64,000 bases of DNA from Burkholderiales bacterium 70-64 (GTDB lineage Bacteria > Pseudomonadota > Gammaproteobacteria > Burkholderiales > Burkholderiaceae_E). The stretch spans positions 170,683 through 234,682 of the forward strand of contig MKUQ01000010.1 of the NCBI GenBank assembly GCA_001898645.1, given 5' to 3'. A program made the position numbers and the translations under genes. The notes under the pieces are model-generated. The model saw nothing but the letters and a program-made list of their open reading frames with translations. It made no database searches and was not told the DNA's origin. This document shows positions 1 through 11,445 of the stretch, piece by piece. Numbering within the stretch: the first letter of the stretch is position 1; each line of letters starts with the position of its first letter.

Positions 1-891
1 GGTGATCGCGCCGATGACGATGACCACGCCCAGCGCCGTGTCCGACAGCTCGAACAGCGGCGACATGCGCGCGACCATGAAGATGCCGGCCGTCACCATG
101 GTCGCGGCGTGGATCAGCGCGGAGATCGGGGTCGGGCCTTCCATGGAATCGGGCAGCCACACGTGCAGCGGCACCTGCGCCGACTTGCCCATGGCGCCGA
201 CGAACAGGCACAGGCAGGTGAGCGTGAGCAGCGACCAGGGGGTACCCGGGATCAGCTCGATGCCGCGGTCGGCGAACCCCGGGGCCGCCTTGAACACCTC
301 GGCGTAGTCGAGCGAGCCCGACCAGGCCAGCACCAGCCCGATGCCGAGCACGAAGCCGAAGTCGCCGACCCGGTTGACCAGGAAGGCCTTGAGGTTGGCG
401 TAGATCGCGCTCGGGCGCGTGTACCAGAAGCCGATCAGGAGGTAGGAGACGAGGCCGACCGCTTCCCAGCCGAAGAACAGCTGCATGAAGTTGTTCGCCA
501 TCACCAGCATCATCATCGAGAAGGTGAACAGCGAGATGTAGGAGAAGAAGCGCTGGTAGCCGGGATCGTCGGCCATGTAGCCGATGGTGTAGATGTGCAC
601 CATCAGCGACACGAACGTGACCACGGTCATCATGGTGGCCGTGAGCGTGTCGATCAGGAAGCCGACCTCGACGTTCACGCCCCCGATGCTGGCCCAGCGG
701 TACAGGGTGCCGTTGAAGGTGTTGCCCTGCAGAACGTCGAACAGGGTCCACATCGAGGCGAGGAAGGAGACCGCCACCCCGATGATGGTGACCCAGTGGG
801 CGCCGGCGCGGCCGATGCGCCGCCCGAGCAGGCCGGCCACGAGCGCGCCGGCGAGCGGCGCGAAGGCGGCGAGCAGGTATGCGTTCTTCAT
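1..891 (-). CDS. nuoL: NADH-quinone oxidoreductase subunit L (partial, N-terminal 297 residues)
   Basis: Proton-pumping antiporter-like membrane subunit of respiratory complex I. Only the first 297 residues are present; the gene runs off the left edge. I translated it from the ATG at 891 because it is open to the window end. The protein is strongly hydrophobic with many membrane helices. It carries the Mrp-antiporter signature residues: a Glu in FFGWEAVG near residue 143 and a Lys in GAMGKSAQ near residue 236, followed by the HVWLPDSMEGPTP segment. It starts 6 bp after the nuoK stop, as expected in the nuo operon. Identification is secure; the C-terminal part and lateral helix cannot be judged. 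Confidence 0.96.
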   Translation of the reverse strand, partial: MKNAYLLAAFAPLAGALVAGLLGRRIGRAGAHWVTIIGVAVSFLASMWTLFDVLQGNTFNGTLYRWASIGGVNVEVGFLIDTLTATMMTVVTFVSLMVHIYTIGYMADDPGYQRFFSYISLFTFSMMMLVMANNFMQLFFGWEAVGLVSYLLIGFWYTRPSAIYANLKAFLVNRVGDFGFVLGIGLVLAWSGSLDYAEVFKAAPGFADRGIELIPGTPWSLLTLTCLCLFVGAMGKSAQVPLHVWLPDSMEGPTPISALIHAATMVTAGIFMVARMSPLFELSDTALGVVIVIGAIT

Positions 892-897
892 GTGCGG

Positions 898-1206
898 TCA
901 ACCCTTCAGGCTGTCGAGTTCCTCGACATCGATCGATTCACGCGAGCGGAACAGCACGACGAGAATCGCCAGGCCGATCGCCGACTCGGCCGCGGCCACG
1001 GTGAGGATGAAGAAGACGAAGACCTGTCCGGCCGCGTCGCCGAGGAACTGCGAGAAGGCGACGAAGTTCAGGTTCACCGCCAGCAGCATCAGCTCGATGG
1101 CCATCAGCACGATGATGACGTTGCGCCGGTTCAGGAAGATGCCCACGACGCTGATCGCGAACAGGATCGCGCCGAGCACCAGGTAGTGCGAGAGGGTGAG
1201 GCTCAT
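898..1206 (-). CDS. nuoK: NADH-quinone oxidoreductase subunit K
   Basis: Small membrane subunit of the complex I proton-translocating arm, 102 residues, the usual length. It is predicted to form three transmembrane helices. The buried acidic residues of the family are visible, in [13 protein letters not shown] (helix 2) and [12 protein letters not shown] (helix 3). The ATG at 1206 lies inside the nuoJ stop (ATGA overlap), so translation is probably coupled to nuoJ. Confidence 0.97.
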   Translation of the reverse strand: MSLTLSHYLVLGAILFAISVVGIFLNRRNVIIVLMAIELMLLAVNLNFVAFSQFLGDAAGQVFVFFILTVAAAESAIGLAILVVLFRSRESIDVEELDSLKG

Positions 1207-1814
1207 GGACGGCTCCGCACGCGCGGCTGCACCGGGACATCGACCAGCCGCACCCGGTCTTCGCGACGGGTGCGCACGGCCACCGAGGAGCTGGTGTAGC
1301 GGGCGTCCTTGCGCCGGCGCAGGGTGAGCGCGATCGCCGACACGATCGCCACCAGCAGCAGCACCGCGGCGATCTCGAAGGCGTAGGCGTACTCGGTGTA
1401 GAGCAGCTTGCCCAGCGCCTTGGTGTTGCTGTAGTCGGGCGGCAGCGGCGGCACGTCGGCCTGGCGGTCGCGGAAGCTGGTCATCAGCACAAATGCCAGC
1501 TCGAACACCACCGCGATGCCGACGAACAGCGCCACCGGCAGGTTGCCCCAGAAGCCGCGGCGCGTGCGCTCGATGTTGATGTCGAGCATCATCACCACGA
1601 ACAGGAACAGCACCATCACCGCGCCGACGTACACCAGCACCAGCACGATGGCCAGGAACTCGGCCTTGAGCAGGATCCAGATACAGGCGGTCGAGCAGAA
1701 GGTGAGCACCAGGAACAGCACCGAATGCACCGGGTTGCGCGCGGTGATCACGCGCAGCGCCGAGAACACGGTCAGCGCCGAGAACAGGTAGAACAGGACG
1801 GTCTTGGCATCCAT
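1203..1814 (-). CDS. nuoJ: NADH-quinone oxidoreductase subunit J
   Basis: Membrane subunit of complex I, 203 residues with about five transmembrane helices. It is hydrophobic to about residue 165, and the helix 3 region [18 protein letters not shown] is typical of NuoJ. The last 35 residues are polar, Arg-rich and cytoplasmic. The start ATG at 1814 is followed by [11 protein letters not shown]. It lies 13 bp after nuoI and overlaps nuoK by 4 bp. Confidence 0.96.
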   Translation of the reverse strand: MDAKTVLFYLFSALTVFSALRVITARNPVHSVLFLVLTFCSTACIWILLKAEFLAIVLVLVYVGAVMVLFLFVVMMLDINIERTRRGFWGNLPVALFVGIAVVFELAFVLMTSFRDRQADVPPLPPDYSNTKALGKLLYTEYAYAFEIAAVLLLVAIVSAIALTLRRRKDARYTSSSVAVRTRREDRVRLVDVPVQPRVRSRP

Positions 1815-1827
1815 GGCGGGGGCGCGC

Positions 1828-2316
1828 TCAGCGATAGGGGGCGTCGGCCTTGCGGGCCGCGGCGATCTCCTGCTCGTAGCGGTCGCCCACCGCGAGCAGC
1901 ATCTCCTTGGTGAAGTACAGGTCGCCGCGCTTCTCGCCGTGGTACTCGAGGATGTGCGTCTCGACGATGGAATCGACCGGGCAGCTCTCCTCGCAGAAGC
2001 CGCAGAAGATGCACTTGATCAGGTCGATGTCGTAGCGGGTCGTGCGCCGCGTGTTGTCTGCCCGCGGCTCGGACTCGATGGTGATCGCCAGCGCCGGGCA
2101 CACCGCCTCGCACAGCTTGCACGCGATGCAGCGCTCCTCGCCGTTGGGGTAGCGGCGCAGCGCATGCAGCCCGCGAAAGCGCGGCGACAGCGGCGTCTTC
2201 TCCTCGGGGTACTGCACGGTGATCTTGCGCGCGAAGAAGTACCTGCCGGTGAGCCGCAGGCCCTGCAGCATCTCGCGCAGCATGAAACTCGAGAAGAATT
2301 CCCTGACCGCAGCCAT
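1828..2316 (-). CDS. nuoI: NADH-quinone oxidoreductase subunit I (two [4Fe-4S] ferredoxin)
   Basis: Peripheral-arm subunit of complex I that carries clusters N6a and N6b and passes electrons towards NuoB. From the ATG at 2316 it is 162 residues. Two ferredoxin motifs are complete: [12 protein letters not shown] at about residues 63-74 and [12 protein letters not shown] at about 102-113. An in-frame TTG 6 bp upstream is possible, but AGGAG sits at ideal spacing for the ATG. The N-terminal amphipathic stretch fits membrane association. It lies between nuoH and nuoJ as in the canonical operon. Confidence 0.96.
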   Translation of the reverse strand: MAAVREFFSSFMLREMLQGLRLTGRYFFARKITVQYPEEKTPLSPRFRGLHALRRYPNGEERCIACKLCEAVCPALAITIESEPRADNTRRTTRYDIDLIKCIFCGFCEESCPVDSIVETHILEYHGEKRGDLYFTKEMLLAVGDRYEQEIAAARKADAPYR

Positions 2317-2335
2317 CGTCAACTCCTCGTGCCGG

Positions 2336-3400
2336 TCATTTCCAGATGTTCCAGGGCGTCTGCATCCACGCCGCCACCAGCACCAGCCAGACCAGCGTCA
2401 GCGGGATGAAGACCTTCCAGCCCAGCCGCATGATCTGGTCGTAGCGGTAGCGCGGGAAGGTCGCGCGGAACCAGATGAACATGGACACGACCACGAAGGT
2501 CTTGAGACCGAGCCACAGCCAGCCCGGAATCCAGTTGAACACCACCGAGTCGATCGGCGGGTACCAGCCGCCGAGGAACATGATCGACGCCAGCGCCGAG
2601 AGCAGGATCATGTTGGCGTACTCGGCGAGGAAGAACACCGCGAAGCCCATGCCCGAATACTCGACCATGTGGCCGGCGACGATCTCGGATTCGCCCTCGA
2701 CGACGTCGAACGGGTGGCGGTTGGTCTCGGCCACCGAGGACACCACGTAGACCACGAAGATCGGCAGCAGCGGCAGCCAGTTCCACGACAGGAAGTTCAT
2801 GCCGCGCTCGGCGAACCAGCCCTGCCCCTGGCCGGTGACGATGTCGACCAGGTTGAGGCTGCCCGAGACCATCAGCACGATCACCATGCAGAAGCCGATC
2901 GCCAGCTCGTAGGAAACCATCTGGGCCGAGGCGCGCATGGCGCCCAGGAAGGCGTACTTCGAGTTCGACGCCCAGCCGGCGATGATGATGCCGTAGACCT
3001 CGATCGAGGTGATCGCCAGCAGCAGCAGCAGCCCGGCGTTGACGTTGGCCAGCACCAGCTCGGGGCCGAAGGGGATGACCGCCCACGCCGCCATCGCCGG
3101 CATGATCGTCATCACCGGGCCGAGCAGGTACAGCGCCCTGCTCGCCTGGGCCGGAACGATGATCTCCTTGAAGATCAGCTTGAACGCATCGGCGATCGGC
3201 TGCAGCAGGCCCTTGGGCCCGACCCGGTTGGGGCCGATGCGCAGGTGCATGTAGCCGATCATCTTGCGCTCCCACAGCGTGAGGTAGGCCACGCAGGTGA
3301 GCACCGGCACGAGGATCACCACGATCTTCACCAGCCCCCAGACGACGGGCCAGGCGCTCCCGAGCGTTCCTTCGCCCCAGGTGGTCAGGTCGTTCAGCAT
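2336..3400 (-). CDS. nuoH: NADH-quinone oxidoreductase subunit H
   Basis: Membrane subunit that forms much of the quinone tunnel and joins the peripheral and membrane arms. It is 354 residues with about eight transmembrane helices. The diagnostic loop [19 protein letters not shown] spans about residues 54-72, and the acidic loop [20 protein letters not shown] is present. I chose ATG 3400 because AGGAG stands 7 nt upstream. A GTG at 3415 that overlaps the nuoG stop is the alternative. Confidence 0.96.
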   Translation of the reverse strand: MLNDLTTWGEGTLGSAWPVVWGLVKIVVILVPVLTCVAYLTLWERKMIGYMHLRIGPNRVGPKGLLQPIADAFKLIFKEIIVPAQASRALYLLGPVMTIMPAMAAWAVIPFGPELVLANVNAGLLLLLAITSIEVYGIIIAGWASNSKYAFLGAMRASAQMVSYELAIGFCMVIVLMVSGSLNLVDIVTGQGQGWFAERGMNFLSWNWLPLLPIFVVYVVSSVAETNRHPFDVVEGESEIVAGHMVEYSGMGFAVFFLAEYANMILLSALASIMFLGGWYPPIDSVVFNWIPGWLWLGLKTFVVVSMFIWFRATFPRYRYDQIMRLGWKVFIPLTLVWLVLVAAWMQTPWNIWK

Positions 3401-3411
3401 TTCGTCGCTCC

Positions 3412-5811
3412 TCACGCCTTGGCAAGCGCGATCGCGCCGAACCCGGCCGCCAGGCCGGCGGTGGCCGGCTGCGCCGCGGCGATGCGCACGACGCCGTCGG
3501 CCAGTGCATCGTCGCGCTCCAGCTCGAGCAGCGCTTGGCCTTCGATGCCGCCCAACGACTGGGTGGCGCGCACCGCCGTGCCCTCCTGCAGGCCGAGCCG
3601 AGCGAGGGTCGCCCCGTTGACGCGGGCACGCGGCGGACGCGCGTCACGCGTCTGCTGCAGGCTCGCGGCGCGGCGCACGATCGGGTCGACCGTGTAGATG
3701 GGTACGTCGGCGAGCCGCTCGAGCGCGCCCGCCGGCATCGGCGCGGCAGCGGCGCTGCCGGCGGCCTGCCCGAGCGCGTTGTCGAGCAGCGACGGCACGT
3801 CGCCCGGCAGGGCATCGGCGCGCACCGCCTCGGGACTGTCGTAGTCGAAACCGGGCAGCTCGAGCAGGTTGCCCAGCACGCGCAGCACCTTCCAGGCGGG
3901 GCGCGCATTGCCGGCCGGGCGCACCACGCCGTTGAAGCTCTGCACGCGCCCTTCGCAGTTCACGAAGGTGCCGGCGGTCTCGGTGAACGGCCCGATCGGC
4001 AGCAGGCAGTCGGCGACCTCGGCCAACTCGGGCGAGCAGTAGGCGGTGAGCGCGATCACCGATTCGGCGCGAGCCAGCGCGGCATGCGCCGCCGCCGGCA
4101 TCGCGTGGTCGAGCTCCGGCTCGTTGCCCATCAGCAGGTACAGGCTGCGCGGCTGCTCGATCATGGTCCGTGCATCGAGCCCGCCCGCCGAGGGCACCGC
4201 CCCGGCGAGGTAGCCGCCGACGGCGTTGGCGCTGTCGCCGATCTGCCCGAAGCGCGCATCGAGGAGCGCGGCGATTGCCTGCGCCAGGCGGGCGATCCGG
4301 GCGTATTCGGGATGCTGCACGGCAGCGTTGCCCAGCAGCACGGCGCGGCGGCTGCCCGAGGCCAGGCCCGCGGCCATCGCGCGCGCCGCCTCGCCCGGCG
4401 TCACGCCGGCCAACTCGGCCTCGAGCGCACTGCGCAGCGCGGCGGGCAGCAGCGCCGCCGCGGTGCCGGGAGCGGCCTGCTCGCGCAGCTGCAGCAGCGC
4501 CGCCAGCACCTCGGCGAGCACCTGCGGCCAGCGCGACGGCGCCATGATGGCCTTGTGCGCGAGCGGCATGAGCAGGTCTTCGTCGGCCGCATGCACCACC
4601 GAGACCTGGGCGCCGCGCTTGACTGCCTGACGCACGCGGGCGGCGAACAGCGGATGGTCCTTGCGCAGGAACGAGCCGATCAGCAGCAGGCGATCGAGGG
4701 CCTCGACGTCCTGGATCGCCATGCCGAGCCACGGCACGCCGGCGCGCGCGGCGTCGGCGGAGAAATCGAGCTGGCGCAGGCGGAAATCGACGTTGTCGCA
4801 GCCCAGACCGCGCATCAGGCGCCCGAGCAGGTGCAGCTCCTCGAGCGTGGACTGCCCCGAGCCGAGCGCGCCCAGCGCCTGCGCGCCGTGCTCGGCGCGC
4901 ACGGTGCGGATGGCGTGCGCGCAGTAGTCGAGCGCCACCGGCCAGTCGACCTCGCGCCACTGGCCGTCCTGGCGGATCATCGGCGCGAGCAGGCGCTCGT
5001 CGCTGTTCAGGCCCTCGTAGGACCAGCGGTCGCGGTCGGACAGCCAGCATTCGTTGACCGCCTCGTTCTCGAGCGGCACCACCCGCATCACGCGGTCGTT
5101 CTTGATCTGGACCACGATGTTCGAGCCGAGCGAGTCGTGCCCGGCGACCGACTTGCGCCGTGCCAGCTCCCAGGTGCGGGCGGTGAAGCGGAACGGCCGG
5201 CTGGTGAGCGCGCCCACCGGGCAGACGTCGATCATGTTGCCCGAGAGCTCGGAATCGACCGAGCGCCCGACGAAGCTCATGATCTCGGAGAACTCGCCGC
5301 GGTTGGCCATGCCGAGTTCCATGATGCCGCCGATCTCCTGCCCGAAGCGCACGCAGCGGGTGCAGTGGATGCAGCGGGTCATCTCGTCGGCCGAGATGAG
5401 CGGCCCCATCTCCTTGCGGTAGACCACGCGCTTGCGCTCCTCGAAGCGCGAGGCCGAGTAGCCGTAGCCCACGGAGAGGTCCTGCAGCTGACACTCGCCG
5501 CCCTGGTCGCACACCGGGCAGTCGAGCGGATGGTTGATGAGCAGGAACTCCATCACGCCCTTCTGCGCGCGCACCGCCATCTCGGAGCGCGTGAACACCT
5601 TCATGCCGTTGGCCACCGGAGTGGCGCATGCCGGCAGCGGCTTGGGCGCCTTCTCGACCTCGACCAGGCACATCCGGCAGTTGGCCGCGATCGACAACTT
5701 CTTGTGGTAGCAGAAATGCGGCACGTAAATGTCGAGCTTGTCGGCCGCGTGCATCAGCATGCTGCCTTCGGGCACCTCGACTTCCCTGCCGTCGATCTCC
5801 AGCTTGACCAT
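3412..5811 (-). CDS. nuoG: NADH-quinone oxidoreductase subunit G (iron-sulfur, molybdopterin-fold)
   Basis: Large peripheral-arm subunit, 799 residues. The N-terminal [2Fe-2S] ligands are C34, C45, C48 and C62. The His/Cys set of cluster N5 is H94, C98, C101 and C107. The N4 set is C147, C150, C153 and C197. The remaining 600 residues resemble the molybdopterin oxidoreductase fold, which holds no cofactor in complex I. The C-terminal half (about residues 440-799) is Ala-rich, as is common in betaproteobacteria. It lies 45 bp after nuoF and 11 bp before the nuoH ATG. Confidence 0.97.
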   Translation of the reverse strand: MVKLEIDGREVEVPEGSMLMHAADKLDIYVPHFCYHKKLSIAANCRMCLVEVEKAPKPLPACATPVANGMKVFTRSEMAVRAQKGVMEFLLINHPLDCPVCDQGGECQLQDLSVGYGYSASRFEERKRVVYRKEMGPLISADEMTRCIHCTRCVRFGQEIGGIMELGMANRGEFSEIMSFVGRSVDSELSGNMIDVCPVGALTSRPFRFTARTWELARRKSVAGHDSLGSNIVVQIKNDRVMRVVPLENEAVNECWLSDRDRWSYEGLNSDERLLAPMIRQDGQWREVDWPVALDYCAHAIRTVRAEHGAQALGALGSGQSTLEELHLLGRLMRGLGCDNVDFRLRQLDFSADAARAGVPWLGMAIQDVEALDRLLLIGSFLRKDHPLFAARVRQAVKRGAQVSVVHAADEDLLMPLAHKAIMAPSRWPQVLAEVLAALLQLREQAAPGTAAALLPAALRSALEAELAGVTPGEAARAMAAGLASGSRRAVLLGNAAVQHPEYARIARLAQAIAALLDARFGQIGDSANAVGGYLAGAVPSAGGLDARTMIEQPRSLYLLMGNEPELDHAMPAAAHAALARAESVIALTAYCSPELAEVADCLLPIGPFTETAGTFVNCEGRVQSFNGVVRPAGNARPAWKVLRVLGNLLELPGFDYDSPEAVRADALPGDVPSLLDNALGQAAGSAAAAPMPAGALERLADVPIYTVDPIVRRAASLQQTRDARPPRARVNGATLARLGLQEGTAVRATQSLGGIEGQALLELERDDALADGVVRIAAAQPATAGLAAGFGAIALAKA

Positions 5812-5856
5812 CTCGTATCCGTCAGTCGTTCGTTTTGGAAGTGCCGGCGTTCACAG

Positions 5857-7184
<1,328 letters not shown>

Positions 7185-7188
<4 letters not shown>

Positions 7189-7697
7189 CGCCCGGCTTCC
7201 TTGAGCTCGGCGATCAGCGCATCGAGCCTGGCGTTGTCCATGAAGCTGCACATGCGCTTGTTGTTCACCAGCAGCACCGGGGCGTCGCCGCACGAGCCCA
7301 GGCACTCGCTCTCCTTGAGCGTGAACAGGCCGTCGGCGGTGGTCTCGCCGAACTCCACGCCGAGCTTCTCCTTCAGGTAGGCGGCCGCCTTGCCGCCCTC
7401 GCGCAGCTCGCACGGCAGGCAGGTGCACACCGAGATGCGGTACTTCCCGATCGGCCGGGTGTTGTACATGCCGTAAAAGGTGGCCACCTCGTGCACCGCG
7501 ATCGGCGGCATGCCCAGGTAGGCGGCCACCTCGTCGATGACCTGCGGGGAGATCCAGCCGGTTTCGTCCTGGACGATCGCCAGCGCGGACATCACGGCCG
7601 ACTGCCGCTGCTCGGGCGGGTACTTCGCCAGCTCGCGCTCGATGCGCGAGCGGGCCGCGTCGCTGAGCAGGGGTGGGGTTTCGGGTACGGCGCTCAT
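7185..7697 (-). CDS. nuoE: NADH-quinone oxidoreductase subunit E ([2Fe-2S] thioredoxin-like)
   Basis: 24-kDa-type subunit that carries the off-pathway [2Fe-2S] cluster N1a beside the FMN. It is 170 residues with a thioredoxin-like fold. Ligands are C91 and C96 (in [13 protein letters not shown]) and C132 and C136 (in [10 protein letters not shown]). The N-terminal helical domain contains the conserved [10 protein letters not shown] segment. It lies 43 bp after nuoD and overlaps nuoF by 4 bp. Confidence 0.97.
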
Positions 7698-7740
7698 GGT
7701 GGGACCAATGCGGCGGTGCGGTTCGGGTCGGAGGGCAGGC

Positions 7741-8994
7741 TCAGCGGTCGATCTCGCCGAACACGATGTCGAGCGTGCCCATCAGCGTGGTCACGTCGGC
7801 CAGCATGTGGCCGCGCGACATCTCGTCCATCGCCTGCAGGTGCGCGAAACCGGCGGCGCGGATCTTCAGGCGGTAGGGCTTGTTGGCGCCGTCGGACACC
7901 AGGTAGATGCCGAACTCGCCCTTCGGGTGCTCGACGGCGGCGTAGGCCTCGCCCTCGGGCACGTGCATGCCCTCGCTGAACAGCTTGAAGTGGTGGATCA
8001 ACTCTTCCATGCCCGTCTTCATGCCGACGCGCGAAGGCGGCGCCACCTTGAAGTTGTCGACGATGACCGGGCCCGGGTTGTTGCGCAGCCACTCGATGCA
8101 CTGGCGGATGATGCGGTTGCTCTGGCGCATCTCCTCGACGCGCACCAGGTAGCGATCGTAGGAATCGCCGTTGCGCCCGACCGGGATGTCGAACTCGAGC
8201 AGGTCGTAGACCTCGTAGGGCTGCATCCTGCGCAGGTCCCAGACCACGCCCGAGCCGCGCAGCATCGGGCCGGTGAAGCCGAGCGCCTTGGCGCGGTCGG
8301 GATCGACGACGCCGACGCCCACCAGCCTCTGCTTCCAGATGCGGTTGTCGGTGAGCAGCGTCTCGTACTCGTCGACGTAGTGCGGGAAGCGGTTGGTGAA
8401 GGCCTCGATGAAGTCGAGCACCGAGCCATGGCGGTCGCGGTTCAGCTCGCGCATGGCCGCCTCGCTGCGCAAGCCGGTCGACTTGTGCTGCGGCATGGCG
8501 TCGGGCAGGTCGCGATAGACCCCGCCCGGCCGGTAGTAGGCCGCGTGCATGCGCGCGCCCGACACGGCCTCGTAGACGTCCATGAGGTCTTCGCGCTCGC
8601 GGAACGCGTACAGGAACACCGCCATCGCGCCGACGTCGAGCCCGTGGGCGCCGATCCACAGCAGGTGGTTCAGGATGCGCGTGATCTCGTCGAACATCAC
8701 GCGGATATACTGCGCGCGCAGCGGCACCTCGATGCCGAGCAGCTTCTCGATCGCCATGACGTAGGCGTGCTCGTTGCACATCATCGACACGTAGTCGAGA
8801 CGGTCCATGTACGGCACGCTCTGCAGGAAGGTGCGCGTCTCGGCGAGCTTCTCCGTGGCGCGATGCAGCAGCCCGATGTGCGGGTCGGCGCGCTGCACCA
8901 CCTCGCCGTCGAGCTCCAGCACCAGCCGCAGCACCCCGTGCGCCGCCGGGTGCTGGGGGCCAAAGTTCAGCGTGTAGTTCTTGATGTCAGCCAT
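7741..8994 (-). CDS. nuoD: NADH-quinone oxidoreductase subunit D
   Basis: 49-kDa-type subunit that forms the quinone-binding site with NuoB; related to the hydrogenase large subunit. It is 417 residues from ATG 8994. N-terminal landmarks are [14 protein letters not shown] (residues 11-24) and [12 protein letters not shown] (39-50). A GTG two codons upstream (9000) is possible. The first 12 codons also occur, nearly identical, 133 bp upstream in another frame. nuoD translation must therefore either restart here or be coupled to a short decoy ORF (see the 8959-9127 entry). Confidence 0.96.
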   Translation of the reverse strand: MADIKNYTLNFGPQHPAAHGVLRLVLELDGEVVQRADPHIGLLHRATEKLAETRTFLQSVPYMDRLDYVSMMCNEHAYVMAIEKLLGIEVPLRAQYIRVMFDEITRILNHLLWIGAHGLDVGAMAVFLYAFREREDLMDVYEAVSGARMHAAYYRPGGVYRDLPDAMPQHKSTGLRSEAAMRELNRDRHGSVLDFIEAFTNRFPHYVDEYETLLTDNRIWKQRLVGVGVVDPDRAKALGFTGPMLRGSGVVWDLRRMQPYEVYDLLEFDIPVGRNGDSYDRYLVRVEEMRQSNRIIRQCIEWLRNNPGPVIVDNFKVAPPSRVGMKTGMEELIHHFKLFSEGMHVPEGEAYAAVEHPKGEFGIYLVSDGANKPYRLKIRAAGFAHLQAMDEMSRGHMLADVTTLMGTLDIVFGEIDR

Positions 8995-9127
8995 TGCCAC
9001 GTCCCGCCGCAGTCAGCCGACCGCGCTGAACTTCGGCGCAGGCTGACCTGCGCGCAGCGCAGGTCAAGGCCGGCAAAGCCGGCCGGCCGAAGCCAAAATT
9101 GAGCGTGTAGTTCTTGATGTCAGCCAC
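8959..9127 (-). repeat. Duplicated nuoD 5' end flanking a double-hairpin insertion
   Basis: The first 35 bp of nuoD coding strand occur twice: 8959-8993 (functional copy) and 9092-9126, 33 of 35 identical and exactly 133 bp apart. Between them are two perfect hairpins: 9045-9065 (9-bp arms, GCA loop) and 9068-9084 (7-bp arms, AAA loop). A third pair, GTCAGCC/GGCTGAC, lies further in. The outer copy begins with GTG at 9127, 10 nt after the nuoC stop, and reads [11 protein letters not shown]. It then continues out of frame for a total of 46 codons to a TGA inside the nuoD start region. It looks like insertion of a small palindromic element with duplication of the target. Confidence 0.8.
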
Positions 9128-9136
9128 GACCAGCCC

Positions 9137-9772
9137 TCACTTCTGCCCCCCCAACCCCGAATCCGGCCGCTCCACCCCGTAGACATCCGGCCGGATGATC
9201 CTGGGCACGACCTCGCGCGGCTCGATCGTCACCGGCTGGTAGACGACGCGCTTCTGCTCGGGGTCGTAGCGCATCTCCACATGGCCGGAGACGGGGAAGT
9301 CCTTCCGGAACGGATGGCCGATGAAGCCGTAGTCGGTGAGGATGCGACGCAGGTCGGGATGGCCTTCGAACATGATCCCGAACAGGTCGAAGGCCTCGCG
9401 CTCGAACCAGTCGGCCACGGGCCACACGCCGGTGACCGTGCCGACGACGGGGAAATCGTCGTCGGGGCAGAAGGTACGCACGCGCAGCCGCCGGTTGTGC
9501 GTCACCGAGAGCAGGTGCATCACCACTGCGAAGCGGCGTCCGCTCCAGGTGCCGTCGCCGTAGTCGCGGTAGTCCACGCCGCACAGGTCGATCAGCGTGT
9601 CGAAGCGCAGCGCCGGATCGTCGCGCAGACGCGTGGCGACGGCGACGTGCGAGGCGGCATCGATCTCGATGGTGACCTCGCCCAGACGCTCGCGCAGCGT
9701 GAGGATCCGGGCGCCCAGCGAGGATTCGAGGGCGGTGCGCAGGGCTTCGAGGGCAGTGAGCGGCTCGGACAT
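9137..9772 (-). CDS. nuoC: NADH-quinone oxidoreductase subunit C
   Basis: 30-kDa-type peripheral subunit of complex I, 211 residues from ATG 9772 ([13 protein letters not shown]). The family signature is seen as [20 protein letters not shown], followed by [20 protein letters not shown]. The frame stays open upstream through nuoB and nuoA, but the protein there matches nothing. It is separate from NuoD, unlike the fused NuoCD of enterobacteria. It ends 10 nt before the decoy nuoD start. Confidence 0.96.
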   Translation of the reverse strand: MSEPLTALEALRTALESSLGARILTLRERLGEVTIEIDAASHVAVATRLRDDPALRFDTLIDLCGVDYRDYGDGTWSGRRFAVVMHLLSVTHNRRLRVRTFCPDDDFPVVGTVTGVWPVADWFEREAFDLFGIMFEGHPDLRRILTDYGFIGHPFRKDFPVSGHVEMRYDPEQKRVVYQPVTIEPREVVPRIIRPDVYGVERPDSGLGGQK

Positions 9773-9786
9773 GGACGCGTCGTCGG

Positions 9787-10263
9787 CTAGCGGGCGATGG
9801 TGTTGGTGCGCCGGATCTTGCGCTGCAACTGGATCACGCCGTAGATGAGGGCCTCGGCCGTGGGCGGGCAGCCCGGCACGTAGATGTCGACCGGCACGAT
9901 GCGATCGCAGCCGCGCACCACCGAATACGAGTAGTGGTAGTAGCCGCCGCCGTTGGCGCAGGAGCCCATCGAGATGACCCAGCGCGGCTCGGCCATCTGG
10001 TCGTAGACCTTGCGCAGGGCCGGCGCCATCTTGTTGCACAGCGTCCCCGCGACGATCATCACGTCGGACTGGCGCGGGGTGGGACGGTAGAAGACGCCGA
10101 AGCGGTCGAGGTCGTAGCGCGAGGCGCTCGCGTGCATCATCTCCACCGCGCAGCAGGCCAGGCCGAAGGTCACCGGCCACATCGACCCGGTACGCGTCCA
10201 GTTCACCAGCTTGTCGAGCTGGGTGGTGACGAAACCCTGGCTCAGGACTCCTTCGATGGCCAT
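9787..10263 (-). CDS. nuoB: NADH-quinone oxidoreductase subunit B (cluster N2)
   Basis: PSST-type subunit that carries cluster N2, the last iron-sulfur centre before quinone. It is 158 residues, the normal betaproteobacterial length. The four ligands are visible: adjacent C37-C38 in [11 protein letters not shown]102 in MGSCANGGG, and C132 in VPGCPPTAE. It sits between nuoA and nuoC in operon order. Confidence 0.97.
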   Translation of the reverse strand: MAIEGVLSQGFVTTQLDKLVNWTRTGSMWPVTFGLACCAVEMMHASASRYDLDRFGVFYRPTPRQSDVMIVAGTLCNKMAPALRKVYDQMAEPRWVISMGSCANGGGYYHYSYSVVRGCDRIVPVDIYVPGCPPTAEALIYGVIQLQRKIRRTNTIAR

Positions 10264-10308
10264 CGTGCTGCTCCGGACAGTTCGGCGGCGGACGCTGCGG
10301 GATCGGGA

Positions 10309-10734
10309 TCACTCCCAGTCGAGGGCGCCCTTCCTCCACTCGTATACGAACCCGACGACGAGGATCGCCAGGAAGATCATCATCGACACGAAGCCGAAGA
10401 GGCCGATCGCGTCGATCGACACCGCCCACGGGAAAAGGAAGGCGATCTCGAGGTCGAACAGGATGAAGAGAATGGCGACGAGGTAGTAGCGCACGTCGAA
10501 CTTCATGCGCGCATCCTCGAAGGGCTCGAAGCCGCATTCGTAGGGCGACAGCTTCTCGGCGTCGGGACGGGTCGGGCCGAGCAGCTTGCCGATGACCAGC
10601 GGGCCGACGCCGACCGCCAGGCCCACCAGGATGAAAAGAAGGACAGGCAGGTAGTTCTCGAGGATCACGTTGTTCAGTACCCGACTGGTTCGATCTGGCT
10701 TCGCGGCCAGAAAAAAGTCCGCCAGGGCTCGCAC
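10309..10734 (-). CDS. nuoA: NADH-quinone oxidoreductase subunit A
   Basis: Small membrane subunit of complex I with three transmembrane helices and the conserved loop [20 protein letters not shown]. Two starts are possible. GTG 10668 gives 119 residues, the normal family length, but has no Shine-Dalgarno. GTG 10734 gives 141 residues and has a perfect AGGAGG 10 nt upstream. I list the longer form because of its ribosome binding site. Its extra 22 residues are polar and basic. First gene of the nuo operon, 113 bp downstream of the tRNA-Leu gene. Confidence 0.9.
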   Translation of the reverse strand: MRALADFFLAAKPDRTSRVLNNVILENYLPVLLFILVGLAVGVGPLVIGKLLGPTRPDAEKLSPYECGFEPFEDARMKFDVRYYLVAILFILFDLEIAFLFPWAVSIDAIGLFGFVSMMIFLAILVVGFVYEWRKGALDWE

Positions 10735-10847
10735 CCCGAACGGACCTCCTCATCAGCGCTCTGCGCCACCGTCCGCCGTGTACGCCCGAGGCGAAGCTCG
10801 CGAACCGCTGTTGCCCCGCCCGACGCTACCCGGCGGTTACTTCATGT

Positions 10848-10932
10848 TGGTGCCGACGGCGAGACTCGAACTCGCACAGCTTTCGCCACTACCCCCTCAA
10901 GATAGCGTGTCTACCAATTCCACCACGTCGGC
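10848..10932 (-). tRNA. tRNA-Leu (anticodon GAG)
   Basis: 85 nt including an encoded CCA. The 7-bp acceptor stem GCCGACG/CGTCGGC is perfect. The anticodon stem CTATC/GGTAG encloses TTGAGGG, giving anticodon GAG. The long variable arm expected of tRNA-Leu and the GTTCGAGTC T-loop are present. It lies between secG and nuoA, a common betaproteobacterial arrangement. Confidence 0.96.
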
Positions 10933-10980
10933 CAGTGCAATTCCTTGACCGGAGTTAACGCTCCCGGTCAGCCTGCTATT

Positions 10981-11421
10981 CTACTTCGGAATGTCGCTGC
11001 TTGGGCCGCTCTTCGGCGCCGGCGCCGTCGAAGCGGGTGCCTGCGCGCTGCCTGCGGACTCCTGCGAGCCGCCGTTCGCCCCCGGCCCGGCAGCCCCGTT
11101 GGCCGGCGGCACGTCGGCCGGCGCCTTCGGCGCACTCGCCGGAGGCGGGGCGTTCTCCATGATGCTGCGCGGGGCTTCGGCCGGGCGATTGGCCAGCAGC
11201 GCGAGCGTCAGCGTGCAGATGAAGAAGAGCGCCGCCAGCACCGCCGTGGAGCGGCTCAGGAAGTTCGCCGAGCCGGTGGCGCCGAAGAGGCTGCCCGAAG
11301 CGCCTCCGCCGAACGCAGCACCCATGTCGGCGCCCTTGCCGTGCTGCAGCAGCACGAGCACGATCACTCCGAGCGCCGTGAGCACCTGGAGCACCATCAG
11401 AAGATTCGTCAACCACGCCAT
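10981..11421 (-). CDS. secG: Preprotein translocase subunit SecG
   Basis: Accessory membrane subunit of the SecYEG channel. The N-terminal half has two transmembrane helices joined by the family hallmark LLQHGKGADMGAAFGGGASG and the downstream GSANFLSRST. The C-terminal 70 residues form a Pro/Ala/Gly-rich tail, longer than in E. coli but common in Burkholderiales. I chose the ATG before AWLTNLL (146 residues) because GGAG sits 8 nt upstream; a GTG two codons earlier is too close to it. It follows tpiA by about 25 bp. Confidence 0.94.
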   Translation of the reverse strand: MAWLTNLLMVLQVLTALGVIVLVLLQHGKGADMGAAFGGGASGSLFGATGSANFLSRSTAVLAALFFICTLTLALLANRPAEAPRSIMENAPPPASAPKAPADVPPANGAAGPGANGGSQESAGSAQAPASTAPAPKSGPSSDIPK

Positions 11422-11445
11422 CGACACAACTCCAGCCCTGAGGCC

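Noticed and set aside
9773..10753. Upstream extension of nuoC through nuoB and nuoA
   Set aside because: The frame is open but the protein is Arg/Pro-rich noise; nuoB and nuoA occupy the region in other frames.
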